A DNA stretch of 64,000 bases from Cysteiniphilum marinum (GTDB taxonomy: Bacteria; Pseudomonadota; Gammaproteobacteria; Francisellales; Francisellaceae): assembly GCF_014857925.1 (NCBI RefSeq), contig NZ_JACYVZ010000014.1, forward strand, positions 1 to 64,000, read 5' to 3'. Positions 36,499 to 46,088 of this stretch are shown here, in pieces (the stretch's first letter is position 1; each line of letters begins with the position of its first letter). The position numbers and the translations under genes were made by a program. The notes beneath the pieces are model-generated. The model ran no database searches and was not told the origin of the DNA. It saw only the letters and a program-made list of their open reading frames with translations.

Positions 36499-37899
36499 TT
36501 AATGCACTCCAAACGGTACACTTTGCTCGAAGGTTAAATCAGCAAATCGACAGAAGCGCCCTTCAAAGTGCACTTTAATACTGCCAATTGGACCATTACG
36601 TTGCTTACCGATAATAATTTCACCAAGTCCTTTATTGTCTTCCTTATCCTTATGATAAACCTCATCGCGATAAACAAACATAATCACATCAGCGTCTTGT
36701 TCAATCGCACCAGATTCACGCAGATCTGACATCATAGGGCGCTTATCAGCACGATCATCAACACCACGATTAAGCTGTGATAATGCAACGACAGGGACAT
36801 TCAACTCTTTGGCAAGAGACTTCAAAGCACGAGAGATTTCTGAGACCTCTTGAGTACGGTTGTTTTCATAACCTGGCACTTTCATCAACTGCAAATAATC
36901 GACAACAATCATGCTTAAGCCGCCCTGCTCTTTATAGAGTTTACGGGCACGTGAGCGCATATCAGCAGGAGATAATCCCGCACTATCATCAATATGCATA
37001 TTGAAATCTTTGGATAACACTTCCATTGCCGTTGTGATCTTTGCCCAATGTTCATCTTCTAGGCGACCATTTCTTAGTGCATTTTGCTCAACACGACCAA
37101 GAGATGAAATCATTCTAAGCACAATATCTTCTGAAGGCATCTCTAAACTAAAGACAAGTACAGGTTTTTCAGCCCCTCTGGCAACATTCTCAGCCAAATT
37201 CATGGCAAAGGTTGTTTTACCCATTGATGGGCGTCCGGCAACAATCACTAAATTCGCCGGATGCAAGCCTGAAGTTAGCTCATCCAAGTCGGTAAAGCCA
37301 CTGGAGATACCAGTAATACCATCACTTGCTTCCATCATTGCATCAATGCGATCAATCACATTAGGAATAATATCGCGCACGGACTTAGGCCCATCATTAC
37401 GCTGAGTATCACTCTCAGCAATAGATAGAATTTTCTGCTCAGCTACATCCAAGATATCTTCGGCTTTACGCCCTTCTGGCACATAAACCATATTGGCAAT
37501 ATCGGTTGCCGTATTTAACAGTACGCGTAATTTTGAGCGCTCTTTAACAATTTCAGCATAGGCAACAACGTTAGCAGCCGTTGGCGTATTTTTGGCAATC
37601 TCAGCTAAATAATGCAGTCCGCCTGCTTGCTCTAACAGTTTCTCATTTGATAATGAGTCACTTAAAGTGATGATATCAAAAGGTGATTCATCTTTAATAA
37701 GCTTTTGCATTTGGCGAAAAACAATGCGATGTTGTGTACTGTAAAAGTCATCAGGGCGCAAGATTTCTTCAATCTTAAACCATGCCTCATTATCCAATAT
37801 CAGCCCACCAATGACCGAACGCTCAGCATCGATTGAGGATGGTGGTCGCTTGATATTCTCAAGCTGATTATTTAAAGACATTACTTCATTCGGATGCAT
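36499..37899 (-). CDS. dnaB: Replicative DNA helicase DnaB
   Basis: DnaB is the hexameric helicase of the replication fork. The 466-residue protein has the N-terminal domain (PPSSIDAERSVIGGLILDNEAW) and a linker. The RecA-like C-terminal domain has Walker A GRPSMGKTTFAMN, LEMPSEDIVLRMIS, VVDYLQLM and VALSQLNRGVDDRADKRPMMSDLRESGAIEQDADVI. Ten residues before the usual family start leave an alternative Met at MSLNNQLEN. It follows rdgC by 11 bases. Confidence 0.97.
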   Translation of the reverse strand: MHPNEVMSLNNQLENIKRPPSSIDAERSVIGGLILDNEAWFKIEEILRPDDFYSTQHRIVFRQMQKLIKDESPFDIITLSDSLSNEKLLEQAGGLHYLAEIAKNTPTAANVVAYAEIVKERSKLRVLLNTATDIANMVYVPEGRKAEDILDVAEQKILSIAESDTQRNDGPKSVRDIIPNVIDRIDAMMEASDGITGISSGFTDLDELTSGLHPANLVIVAGRPSMGKTTFAMNLAENVARGAEKPVLVFSLEMPSEDIVLRMISSLGRVEQNALRNGRLEDEHWAKITTAMEVLSKDFNMHIDDSAGLSPADMRSRARKLYKEQGGLSMIVVDYLQLMKVPGYENNRTQEVSEISRALKSLAKELNVPVVALSQLNRGVDDRADKRPMMSDLRESGAIEQDADVIMFVYRDEVYHKDKEDNKGLGEIIIGKQRNGPIGSIKVHFEGRFCRFADLTFEQSVPFGVH

Positions 37900-37910
37900 A
37901 CAATATCACA

Positions 37911-38981
37911 TTACTGGTTTTGATGATCAACTGATATGCCAACTGAAGTATCAAGTGTATCATCTGTTGCTTCATTCTCTTCCCATGGCGCATCATCTTC
38001 ATCATGTGCTTGACTTATTTCTTCGCCATTTTCAATCGGACTCATATCAGTCATTGCATTTGTCGTATCAGAAGCTTCAATCTCTTGCGCCTCTTTAGCA
38101 AAAATCTGCATCATAAAATCAATAAATTCACGCAAGGTTTCGGCCATAATAATAAAGTCAGCATCAAAGCGTTCTTGTTTGGTTTCGGAAACAATATCAT
38201 TGGCTTTGTCTTGAACGACTTCTAAAAACTTCAATGATTTCAGCATAAACTCATCATTGATAACAAAACTCAACTGATCCTGCCATGATAATCCCAACTG
38301 AATCACTTCACGCCCTGAATCAATTAATGACAAAATATCATCGGTAAACAAATTCTGACGCTGACAACGGATAATGCCTGAAGCATCTTTGTTATCTTGC
38401 AATACACATTGATCTTCAATCGTTAGATCTTGTGGATATTCATTCGTTTTAAGCCACTGAGTTAATAGCATAGAAACTGGTAATACCTCAGGAATACGAA
38501 TCTTCAAGCTGCCTAATGCCTTACGTAAATTAACGGTTAACGTGTCCGCCTTTTTAGCGGATGAGGCATTGACAATAAGCCATCCTGCTTGCGTGTCAAT
38601 ATACCCATTAATAACCGTATTGCGCGTAAAGGCGCGCGGCAATAAGCTTTGATAGATTTCTTCTTTTAACGTATCTTTTTCTTTCTTTTTGACTTTACGT
38701 GATTCTCTTAGCTCAATTTCCTCAACTTTTTCATCCAAGATTTCTTTGATAACACCCGCTGGCACCATCTTTTCTTGTATTTTAAATGACACCATCATAA
38801 AACCAGAAGCTGCATGTACTAATGGCATATCTTGTGCCATTGGTGATACCCAGCCCATTGATATGGGTGCACTTGTTGAGCACGGACTAAATGCATGCTC
38901 GGCTAATTGTTTTTCAAGCGCTTCGGCACTGACTGTAAAGTTTTCTGTAAATTGAAATAATGCTAAATTTTTAAACCACAT
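37911..38981 (-). CDS. rdgC: Recombination-associated protein RdgC
   Basis: RdgC is a ring-shaped DNA-binding protein of Beta- and Gammaproteobacteria that modulates RecA. The 356-residue protein begins MWFKNLALFQFTENF and contains SMGWVSPM and a GYIDTQAGWLIVNASSAKKAD segment. The PEVLPVSMLLTQWL segment and a C-terminal DADFIIMAETLREFIDFM are also present, all recognisable RdgC features. The C-terminal 45 residues are strongly acidic and probably disordered, an extension relative to E. coli RdgC (about 300 residues). It lies between bamD and dnaB on one strand. Confidence 0.94.
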   Translation of the reverse strand: MWFKNLALFQFTENFTVSAEALEKQLAEHAFSPCSTSAPISMGWVSPMAQDMPLVHAASGFMMVSFKIQEKMVPAGVIKEILDEKVEEIELRESRKVKKKEKDTLKEEIYQSLLPRAFTRNTVINGYIDTQAGWLIVNASSAKKADTLTVNLRKALGSLKIRIPEVLPVSMLLTQWLKTNEYPQDLTIEDQCVLQDNKDASGIIRCQRQNLFTDDILSLIDSGREVIQLGLSWQDQLSFVINDEFMLKSLKFLEVVQDKANDIVSETKQERFDADFIIMAETLREFIDFMMQIFAKEAQEIEASDTTNAMTDMSPIENGEEISQAHDEDDAPWEENEATDDTLDTSVGISVDHQNQ

Positions 38982-38995
38982 AATTATTACCTTTA

Positions 38996-39796
38996 TTACT
39001 TAAATACCACTGTTGGACGTTTTGCTGCATCTTCTAGAGATTTCAAATACGCATTATTAGGGTAATTTGCCTTTAATACTTCCATTGATTTCTCAGCCAG
39101 CTCAGGCATTTTCAAGATATCATAACTTCTAATCAACAGAACTAATGCATTCTCGATCGAATTACTTTGTGGGTATTTCTCAACAACAATTTTAGCGCGA
39201 TTAATCGCGGCAACATAGGCTTCATGTTCAAAGTAGAAATTAGCAATGTTATATTCATACTCAGCAACGACATTATTAATATGCACCATACGACGCCTTG
39301 CATCTTCGGCATAAGACGCTTTAGGGCTTAAGATTACTGAGCGCTTTAAATCATTAAACGCTTGTAAGTATGATGCTGGATCATGTTGTGCCATGTCGTA
39401 TGGCAAGCGACGTTGTAAGAACCCACGACCATTATCATAGTTAATCACACCCATCATATAATAAACATACCCCAAGTGTTTTGATGTTGGATAAGCACGT
39501 AAGAACTGACGAGCCAATCCTAATGCCATCTCAGGCTGCCCATCTTGATAATAGGAATAAATCAGCTCTAAGTTACCCATTTCAGTATAGCTTTGGAATG
39601 GATATTGTGAGTTTAATGACCTAAAGCTATCAATTGCTTTATAATAATCGCCATCTTTAACCTGCTCATGCCCTTTGGCATAAATATATTCAGCACTTTC
39701 GCCTTGATATGGCAATGCCTTAGTCGTTGTTGTTGAGCATCCTGCCATTAACAAAAGCGCACCCAAGCCGCTTAATGCCAAACTGATCTTTTTCAT
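38996..39796 (-). CDS. bamD: Outer membrane protein assembly lipoprotein BamD
   Basis: BamD is the essential lipoprotein of the BAM complex, which folds outer-membrane barrels. The 266-residue protein has a lipobox LLLMAGC with the modified Cys at residue 20. A TPR-rich body follows (AEYIYAKGHEQVKDGDYYKAIDSFRSLNSQYPFQSYTEMGNLELIYSYY, DLKRSVILSPKASYAEDARRRM, RAKIVVEKYPQSNSIENALVLLIRSYDIL). It is divergent from rluD, as in E. coli. AAGGG precedes the start. Confidence 0.95.
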   Translation of the reverse strand: MKKISLALSGLGALLLMAGCSTTTTKALPYQGESAEYIYAKGHEQVKDGDYYKAIDSFRSLNSQYPFQSYTEMGNLELIYSYYQDGQPEMALGLARQFLRAYPTSKHLGYVYYMMGVINYDNGRGFLQRRLPYDMAQHDPASYLQAFNDLKRSVILSPKASYAEDARRRMVHINNVVAEYEYNIANFYFEHEAYVAAINRAKIVVEKYPQSNSIENALVLLIRSYDILKMPELAEKSMEVLKANYPNNAYLKSLEDAAKRPTVVFK

Positions 39797-39883
39797 CGAT
39801 TACCCTTTAATTTATTACCGCCTTTGTCATTTATTGTTTACAATGATGCACAATTTAACCGGCGTCTTGATAGGATTTTATTT

Positions 39884-40957
39884 GTGCCACATCATACCGT
39901 ATCTAAAAACATTCAGCAAAATGTTATTGCACCTGAAAGCTGTGCGGGTCAACGTTTGGATCAATGTTTATCCAACGTTTTTAGTGATTACTCACGCTCA
40001 CAACTACAAAAATGGCTAAAACAAGGCGCCATTCTTGTCAATGGTGAGATCAAAAAAGCCAAAGATAAAATCATTGGTGGCGAGGAAATATCACTTAATG
40101 CCACACTAGAGGATAAGAACCACTGGCAGCCAGAGGATATCCCGCTTGATATCATTTATGAAGATGATGATGTCATTGTTATTAACAAACCTGCAGGACT
40201 GACTGTTCATCCAGGGGCAGGCAACTTATCCGGCACATTATCCAATGCGCTATTAGCACATGATCCAGCATTTGCCAAAGTGCCACGCGCGGGCATTGTT
40301 CACCGACTGGATAAAGATACCTCTGGATTAATGGTTGCCGCTAAAAGTCTCAAAGCGCATGCATCACTTGTCGCTCAATTATCCAAACGTCAAGTCAAAC
40401 GTGAGTATGAAGCAATTGCCATAGGTTATATTACCGTAGGCAGCACGATCAAAACCAAAATTGGCAGAAGCCCGCACAATCGTTTAAAAATGGCAGTGAC
40501 CCCTACAGGCAAAGACGCCATTACCCACTTTGTGGTATTAGAGCGCTATCGTGCACATACACGCATTCGTTGCAAATTAGAAACCGGACGCACCCATCAA
40601 ATTCGTGTACACATGGCACATATCAAAGCGCCATTAGTAGGAGATCCTGTTTATAACCCAAGGTTGAAACTCGCGCGTGGCTTATCTGATGAAGCGCAAG
40701 ATGTATTAAAAGACTTTGAGCGCCAAGCCTTACATGCGTACAAACTAGCATTCATTCACCCCGTGAGTACTGAAGTAGTTGAATTTAGTGCAAAGCCTCC
40801 CAAAGACATGCAAAATCTCATCCATACACTACGTCAAGATGCTGAGAGCTTATATAGCTATGCAGAGGATGACTTTGATGATGATTATTTCGACTTCGCT
40901 GACGATTATGATGATTTTGATGATGAAGACTACGATGATGATGAAAATAAAGAATAA
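39884..40957 (+). CDS. rluD: 23S rRNA pseudouridine synthase RluD
   Basis: RluD makes pseudouridines 1911/1915/1917 in helix 69 of 23S rRNA. The product has an N-terminal S4 domain (GQRLDQCLSNVFSDYSRSQLQKWLKQGAILVNG). The catalytic core follows (VINKPAGLTVHPGAG, GIVHRLDKDTSGLMVAAKS with the catalytic Asp, RRYEAIA-type strand, TGRTHQIRVHMAH). I favour the GTG at 39884 (357 residues) because AGGA lies eight bases before it. A TTG at 39824 would add 20 residues but has no ribosome site and sits in the promoter gap shared with bamD. The C-terminal 30 residues are almost pure Asp/Glu/Tyr/Phe, an unusual acidic tail. Confidence 0.93.
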   Translation: MPHHTVSKNIQQNVIAPESCAGQRLDQCLSNVFSDYSRSQLQKWLKQGAILVNGEIKKAKDKIIGGEEISLNATLEDKNHWQPEDIPLDIIYEDDDVIVINKPAGLTVHPGAGNLSGTLSNALLAHDPAFAKVPRAGIVHRLDKDTSGLMVAAKSLKAHASLVAQLSKRQVKREYEAIAIGYITVGSTIKTKIGRSPHNRLKMAVTPTGKDAITHFVVLERYRAHTRIRCKLETGRTHQIRVHMAHIKAPLVGDPVYNPRLKLARGLSDEAQDVLKDFERQALHAYKLAFIHPVSTEVVEFSAKPPKDMQNLIHTLRQDAESLYSYAEDDFDDDYFDFADDYDDFDDEDYDDDENKE

Positions 40958-41026
40958 ATGAAATCAAAATTAAGATAATACAGCATTTATCTTGAATAAT
41001 GACAATCAATTAAAGGCATTACAAAT

Positions 41027-41602
41027 ATGACTCACATCAAACTCATCGTTGGTCTTGGCAATATTGGCAACCAATATGAAGGCACACGCCACAATGCTGG
41101 GCAATGGTTTTTAGAAGCAGTTGCCGATAAATTAAACTTAACACTAACAAATGATAGTAAATTTCATGGCGCCACAGCACAAACACAAATTGGCGCAAAC
41201 AAGCTTTGGCTTTTATACCCACATACCTTTATGAATAAAAGTGGTTTAGCGGTATCTAAATTAGCTCAATTTTATAAGATCACCCCAGATGAAATCTTAG
41301 TCGCGCATGATGAGCTTGACTTACCTTGCGAACAAATTCGTCTTAAAAAAGGCGGAGGACACGGTGGGCACAATGGCTTAAGAGATATAGATGCATCTCT
41401 TGGCACACGTGATTATCACCGCTTGCGCATCGGCATTGATCACCCAGGGGATCGCAATAAAGTTGTGAGTTACGTACTAGGCAAACCATCGCTTGATGAT
41501 AAAATTGCGATTGATCACAGCATTACACGTGCGATTTCTTATCTAGACGATATAATACAGGGCAATCATCAAAGTGTGATGAATAAGCTTCACCAGAAAT
41601 AA
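41027..41602 (+). CDS. pth: Peptidyl-tRNA hydrolase
   Basis: Pth frees tRNA from drop-off peptidyl-tRNA. The 191-residue protein has LIVGLGNIGNQYEGTRHNAGQWFLE with the catalytic His in TRHNAG. LLYPHTFMNKSGLAVSKLA, VAHDELDLPCEQIRLKKGGGHGGHNGLRDI and DYHRLRIGIDHPGD follow. It lies 42 bases before ychF, the common pth-ychF order. Confidence 0.97.
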   Translation: MTHIKLIVGLGNIGNQYEGTRHNAGQWFLEAVADKLNLTLTNDSKFHGATAQTQIGANKLWLLYPHTFMNKSGLAVSKLAQFYKITPDEILVAHDELDLPCEQIRLKKGGGHGGHNGLRDIDASLGTRDYHRLRIGIDHPGDRNKVVSYVLGKPSLDDKIAIDHSITRAISYLDDIIQGNHQSVMNKLHQK

Positions 41603-41644
41603 AAATTAAATAAGAATTAAATAACAATAAAGTAAGGGTTTATC

Positions 41645-42736
41645 ATGGGTTTTAAATGTGGCATCGTTGGACTGCCTAACGTTGGCAAATCAACACTATT
41701 TAATGCATTAACAAAAGCAGGCATTCAAGCAGAGAACTATCCATTTTGTACGATTGAGCCAAATGTTGGCATGGTTTCAGTTCCTGATCCACGTCTAGAT
41801 CAATTGTCCAATATTGTTAATCCACAAAAAGTGATCGCGGCAACAATGGAGTTTGTTGATATTGCAGGGCTTGTTGCAGGTGCTTCAAAAGGCGAAGGTT
41901 TGGGGAATAAGTTCTTAGCCAATATTCGTGAAACTGATGCCATCGCCCATGTTGTACGTTGCTTTAATAATGATGATGTCGTACACGTTGCCGGACAAGT
42001 TAATCCAATTGACGATATTCAGACTATTAATACTGAGCTTTTACTTGCCGATATTGAAAGCGTTGACAAAACGATACAACGCGTACAGAAACTTGCTAAA
42101 AGTGCCAATAAAGAGGCTAAGATGCAACTTGAGTTCTACCAAAGCCTCAAAGAACATTTGGAGTCCGAGAAACCAGCGCGCAGCTTTGACTTTAGTAATG
42201 AGCAAAGCGCTTGGATCAAACAAACGCCACTATTAACAAACAAACCCACACTTTATATTGCTAACGTTGATGAATTTGGCTTTGATAATAATCCTTTATT
42301 GGATACAGTCATTGAGTTTGCCAAAGCAGATAATGCGGATGTCGTTGCTGTATGCGCTGCCATTGAATCTGAGATTGCTGAGCTTGATGAGGATGAAAAA
42401 ATGGAGTTTTTAAGTGATCTTGGTTTAGATGAGCCTGGACTTAATCGTGTGATTCGCGCAGGATATAAACTATTACAACTACAAACTTACTTTACCGCAG
42501 GGGTAAAAGAGGTGCGTGCGTGGACTATTCCTGTCGGTGCTACCGCCCCGCAAGCAGCTGGTAAAATACACACTGATTTTGAACGCGGATTTATTCGCGC
42601 TGAGGTCATTGGCTTTAATGATTATATTGAACACAATGGCGAGAAAGGCTCCAAAGATGCCGGTAAAGCACGCTTAGAAGGTAAGGAATATATTGTTCAC
42701 GATGGCGATGTTGTGCATTTTAGATTTAACGTATAG
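41645..42736 (+). CDS. ychF: Redox-regulated ATPase YchF (Obg-like)
   Basis: YchF/OLA1 is a ribosome-associated P-loop protein that prefers ATP. The 363-residue product shows [63 protein letters not shown], a NVDE-type base-binding motif (YIANVDEFG) and the C-terminal TGS-like domain ([52 protein letters not shown]). It ends 2 bases before the convergent lipase gene, with no terminator visible. Confidence 0.97.
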   Translation: MGFKCGIVGLPNVGKSTLFNALTKAGIQAENYPFCTIEPNVGMVSVPDPRLDQLSNIVNPQKVIAATMEFVDIAGLVAGASKGEGLGNKFLANIRETDAIAHVVRCFNNDDVVHVAGQVNPIDDIQTINTELLLADIESVDKTIQRVQKLAKSANKEAKMQLEFYQSLKEHLESEKPARSFDFSNEQSAWIKQTPLLTNKPTLYIANVDEFGFDNNPLLDTVIEFAKADNADVVAVCAAIESEIAELDEDEKMEFLSDLGLDEPGLNRVIRAGYKLLQLQTYFTAGVKEVRAWTIPVGATAPQAAGKIHTDFERGFIRAEVIGFNDYIEHNGEKGSKDAGKARLEGKEYIVHDGDVVHFRFNV

Positions 42737-42738
42737 AG

Positions 42739-43662
42739 CTAAATATGGCTAATATGGTCATAATAATTTGCCATGCTATGTGTTACCCAGCTTTCTTTAA
42801 CACTCATGAAAAAATATGAAATTCCAAAGTGGTGATAACCAAATGCTTGTGTCATATAGATAACTGGGTCAACAACATTCGCAACCCAAATATAATCAAC
42901 CAGTTTATCTTTAAAGTATGCAACAAAGTCATACTGCCCAACGGCTGGTGCGGCAAAAGTAATCACAGATAAATGATCAGATTTTAGCTTATCATCTTCC
43001 GTCATTTTAGCTGAAAAAAGTGTTGCTACAGCGCCACCTAGACTGTGTCCAGAAATGATCACTTTGGTATTATTATCTACATTGCTATCCATCCAATCTA
43101 GAAATCTTTTATTTAGCATTATCTCTATCAAATATAGCTGAAAACCAGTATGCGCCCTTGTATTGGTTCCATTGAAAAAAGAAGGCACAACAAAAGTATC
43201 CAAAACCCAATTGGTTATATTATCACTTCCTCTAAAACTAATAATTACTGTATTTTCATCACTATTTTTAGCTACCAAAACTTGTGACCCCATGATATTA
43301 CTTGAATAAGTTTGAACAGGGTAATTTTCATTTAAATGCCAATTTTTCTCAAATAAAGCGTAGTTTTGTTTGTGCCTTGCTAAGTCATAGCTTAAATCAA
43401 GCTTTAAGTCTGTATTTGAGATATTTTGTTCAATTTGTGCATTGTCAGAAAATAATTCTATTGTGAAACCTTGATCTTTTAAAAAATTTGCAGCTTTAAC
43501 CTCTGTTGTTTTAGTTCTTTCATCAAAGTCAATATGATACAAGTAGGCTGCTTGCGCACCAGCTGCTGCTAACTTAAGGCGTGATGAATCAATATTTTCT
43601 GAAGAAAAAGATAGACCAAAAACCATCGCCAAACCTAGTGTCAAAATACCTTCTTTTTGCAT
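42739..43662 (-). CDS. Secreted class 3 lipase-like hydrolase
   Basis: This 307-residue protein has an N-terminal signal peptide (MQKEGILTLGLAMVFGLSFSS). The nucleophile elbow VIISGHSLGGAVATLFS carries the catalytic Ser. Further toward the C-terminus are a likely Asp region (ANVVDPVIYM) and a His region (FGYHHFGISYF or a later THSMANYYDHI). This is the lipase_3 family, esterases acting on lipids outside the cytoplasm. The ATG at 43662 has GAGAG eight bases upstream; an upstream TTG at 43668 is less likely. Substrate cannot be read from the sequence. Confidence 0.82.
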   Translation of the reverse strand: MQKEGILTLGLAMVFGLSFSSENIDSSRLKLAAAGAQAAYLYHIDFDERTKTTEVKAANFLKDQGFTIELFSDNAQIEQNISNTDLKLDLSYDLARHKQNYALFEKNWHLNENYPVQTYSSNIMGSQVLVAKNSDENTVIISFRGSDNITNWVLDTFVVPSFFNGTNTRAHTGFQLYLIEIMLNKRFLDWMDSNVDNNTKVIISGHSLGGAVATLFSAKMTEDDKLKSDHLSVITFAAPAVGQYDFVAYFKDKLVDYIWVANVVDPVIYMTQAFGYHHFGISYFFMSVKESWVTHSMANYYDHISHI

Positions 43663-43771
43663 ACTCAATCTCTCATCATTTATTACTCATTAACAAATAC
43701 ATTATGAATAATAAATAACCAAAAATAAGTTTCAAATAGGTATTCTTAAGTATTAGGTTCGATACATTAAT

Positions 43772-44380
43772 CTAATGCAGTCTGGGAAAAAGTGCTGTCA
43801 ATCCACCTGCCATCATTTGAATAGCAATGGCCGCTAGAATAAGTCCCATGACACGCGATATCACTGATAATGCTTCTTCACTAAGAAAACGTGCAAGCTT
43901 AGGTGTATATTTTAATAACAACCAAAAAAATACTGCGGCTACCGCGCATATAATGCTTGCCATCAAAAATTGCCACAAAGTGAAATCATGTGCATGGGTA
44001 ATAATAACCGCCATAGCGCCAGGGCCTGCAATCACAGGGATTGCCATTGGTACCACAGCTATAGACGGTTGTTTTTCATCATCTATCTTTTTCTCACCTT
44101 TCTTGTGTGTATGATTACCCCCTTGGATCATCGATAAAGCAATACGTAAAACAATTAGACCACCAGCCAATCTAAATGCGCCAATACTGATCCCAAAGAA
44201 ATTTAAAATTGGCCAACCAATCCATAATGAAATCATCAAGAGTACAAAAATAGCAATGGCACAAATTTTAGCGGTTTTATTGCAATCCTGTTCATCTCTC
44301 CCCGTAATCAACCCAATATAAATGGCTAAGTTACCAATAGGATTCATAATTACAATTAACGCAATAGCGAAACTTAACAT
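43772..44380 (-). CDS. MarC-family integral membrane protein
   Basis: This 202-residue protein has about six transmembrane segments. It begins with an IVIMNPIGNLAIYIGLI segment that is characteristic of MarC/UPF0056. GGLIVLRIALSMI and PMAIPVIAGPGAMAVIITH follow, also typical. Members have no settled biochemical function. AAGGA lies upstream of the ATG. No drug-resistance gene is adjacent. Confidence 0.88.
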   Translation of the reverse strand: MLSFAIALIVIMNPIGNLAIYIGLITGRDEQDCNKTAKICAIAIFVLLMISLWIGWPILNFFGISIGAFRLAGGLIVLRIALSMIQGGNHTHKKGEKKIDDEKQPSIAVVPMAIPVIAGPGAMAVIITHAHDFTLWQFLMASIICAVAAVFFWLLLKYTPKLARFLSEEALSVISRVMGLILAAIAIQMMAGGLTALFPRLH

Positions 44381-44553
44381 CAGCTTTCCTTACTCTCTCT
44401 TAATCTGTCTATCTTATTTAGCCTAGCTTATTGACAGAGTTTTTTCATTAAAGCATTCGATAAATTTATATTCAATGATTGTTTTAATGGCAGGGAAACT
44501 TAGTAGCTGTTACAATCACGCTATCTTTGGATTTGTTGATAACAAACAGACTT

Positions 44554-45174
44554 ATGCAGGAAGTATTTAAAGTTTATTTTGCGCACCGCACTGTACAAGT
44601 GCTTTGGTTGCTTTTTTTTGCCTTTTTAGCCCTTAGTATTTTTATAGGCGTATTTGAGAGTCACTGGTGGTGGTTATTTTTACCGATTATTATCGCACCT
44701 TTTTATGAATGGTATGCCCATAAATATTTATTGCATGCCAAGCTTACTGAAAAGCACGGGACTTTCCGCAATTTCCAGATAAGACTACATCATGGGCATC
44801 ATAAATATCCACAAGATGTTGAACTACTGTTTGCACCATGGTCAGCCATTATCTTGCATCTCATACAAACCTATATTTTATTTGCACTCATTACTTGGAG
44901 CTTTAGTGTCGCACTTGTGCCATTTACATTTGGCATTCTTTACTATCTATTCTACGAATGGATGCATTTAGCACATCACACCCCTACCTATCAACCCAAA
45001 ACTCAGGTTGGACACAGATTAAAACGCGCGCATATGCGCCATCACTTTCATAACGAGAACTATTGCTGGGGCATTACTAACTATCTAGGTGACTTATGTT
45101 TTGGCACATTTAAAGAACGCAACGACGTTGCCAAAAGCGCAACGGCTAAACAAATCTCTGGGTATAACGAGTAA
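44554..45174 (+). CDS. Fatty acid hydroxylase / sterol desaturase-like diiron membrane protein
   Basis: This is a membrane protein of about 206 residues with the histidine clusters of the fatty-acid hydroxylase superfamily: EWYAHKYLLH, LHHGHHKYP, EWMHLAHHTP and RAHMRHHFHNENYCWGI. They would hold a diiron centre that hydroxylates or desaturates a lipid. Hydrophobic helices flank them. I take the ATG at 44554; a TTG at 44527 is in frame but neither has a clear ribosome site. Substrate is unknown. It ends two bases before the end of a small convergent gene. Confidence 0.82.
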   Translation: MQEVFKVYFAHRTVQVLWLLFFAFLALSIFIGVFESHWWWLFLPIIIAPFYEWYAHKYLLHAKLTEKHGTFRNFQIRLHHGHHKYPQDVELLFAPWSAIILHLIQTYILFALITWSFSVALVPFTFGILYYLFYEWMHLAHHTPTYQPKTQVGHRLKRAHMRHHFHNENYCWGITNYLGDLCFGTFKERNDVAKSATAKQISGYNE

Positions 45175-45176
45175 GA

Positions 45177-45470
45177 TTAATGCAGCACAACCCACTTGCG
45201 GCTTAAGATATTGTATTTATTTAATTCTTGTTCATGAAACTTATTCATAAACTCACGATTATTAATCTCAGTGTTTAACTCTTTTTGCGCAAGACTAATT
45301 CCATAACGGCGACACCAACGCTTAACTGTCCATACTTGATAGCCCATCAATTCAGAGGCCTCAAGATATGAAACGCCTTGATCATGTAGATCTGTTAAAA
45401 CTTTTTCAGCGGGTTTGCCATATTTTTTAAGAATATTTAACTCAAAGTTATTGCTATATTGATTTGGCAT
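45177..45470 (-). CDS. Small protein with a helix-turn-helix-like segment
   Basis: This 97-residue protein is not assigned to a family. Residues 30-57 (LHDQGVSYLEASELMGYQVWTVKRWCRRYG) look like a helix-turn-helix of the kind that reads DNA in transposase-like or regulator proteins. The rest is charged and helical, ending HEQELNKYNILSRKWVVLH. A ribosome site (AGGAGCAC) precedes the ATG. No partner gene is visible. Confidence 0.55.
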   Translation of the reverse strand: MPNQYSNNFELNILKKYGKPAEKVLTDLHDQGVSYLEASELMGYQVWTVKRWCRRYGISLAQKELNTEINNREFMNKFHEQELNKYNILSRKWVVLH

Positions 45471-45621
45471 TTTGTGCTCCTATATGAACAATTCTCTCGA
45501 TACAAGATCAATTGTTACATAGAACACTTGATCAATCCAATAAAATAAAATAATCAAGCACATAACAAAAAGCTATAGCTATCCTATTTATGCTTCCTGT
45601 ATACATGAGTTAGCCATATGC

Positions 45622-46086
45622 CTAAATTACTGTAGATTGACTTTGTATATCCTCTAGCGTCTTTGCTAGATTGATTTTCAACTTATCCAGTGTTGCAATT
45701 AGCCCATTTTTTTCATCCAGATCCACACCAACCAAGATCTGCTCATAATGCTGTTTTACTGCTTTATCTAGCTCTTCCAAAACAGCAAGTCCACGTTTGG
45801 TAACAATAACGCATTTTGCACGACGATCACTCTCATGTGCAATGCGTTCAACAAGACCCTGATCACTCAAGCGATCGAGCACACGAATAAGATTCTGTGC
45901 TTCAATTTCTAGATGTCCTGCCAACTCAATTTGAGTAAGTTTTGGACGAAACCTTGCGTGCACTAGTACACGCCGATCTAAAACATTTAAGCCTAATTCT
46001 TTTGCATGAAAATTATAAATCTTACGGATTAATAATCCGGTATCACAAATCGCAAACTCTAATAGTTGCGTGGTCGCGTCTGACAT
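45622..46086 (-). CDS. MarR-family transcriptional regulator
   Basis: This 154-residue winged-helix regulator has LTQIELAGHLEIEAQNLIRVLDRLSDQGLVERIAHESDRRAKCVIVTKRG as the recognition helix and wing, flanked by dimerisation helices. It lies 2 bases after the EamA transporter stop codon, so the two are co-transcribed. Such regulators often repress an adjacent efflux gene until a ligand binds. Confidence 0.9.
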   Translation of the reverse strand: MSDATTQLLEFAICDTGLLIRKIYNFHAKELGLNVLDRRVLVHARFRPKLTQIELAGHLEIEAQNLIRVLDRLSDQGLVERIAHESDRRAKCVIVTKRGLAVLEELDKAVKQHYEQILVGVDLDEKNGLIATLDKLKINLAKTLEDIQSQSTVI

Positions 46087-46088
46087 GC

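Noticed and set aside
40818-41009. Antisense His-rich frame opposite the rluD tail
   Set aside because: It mirrors the GAT/GAC-rich acidic codons of RluD and has no independent support.
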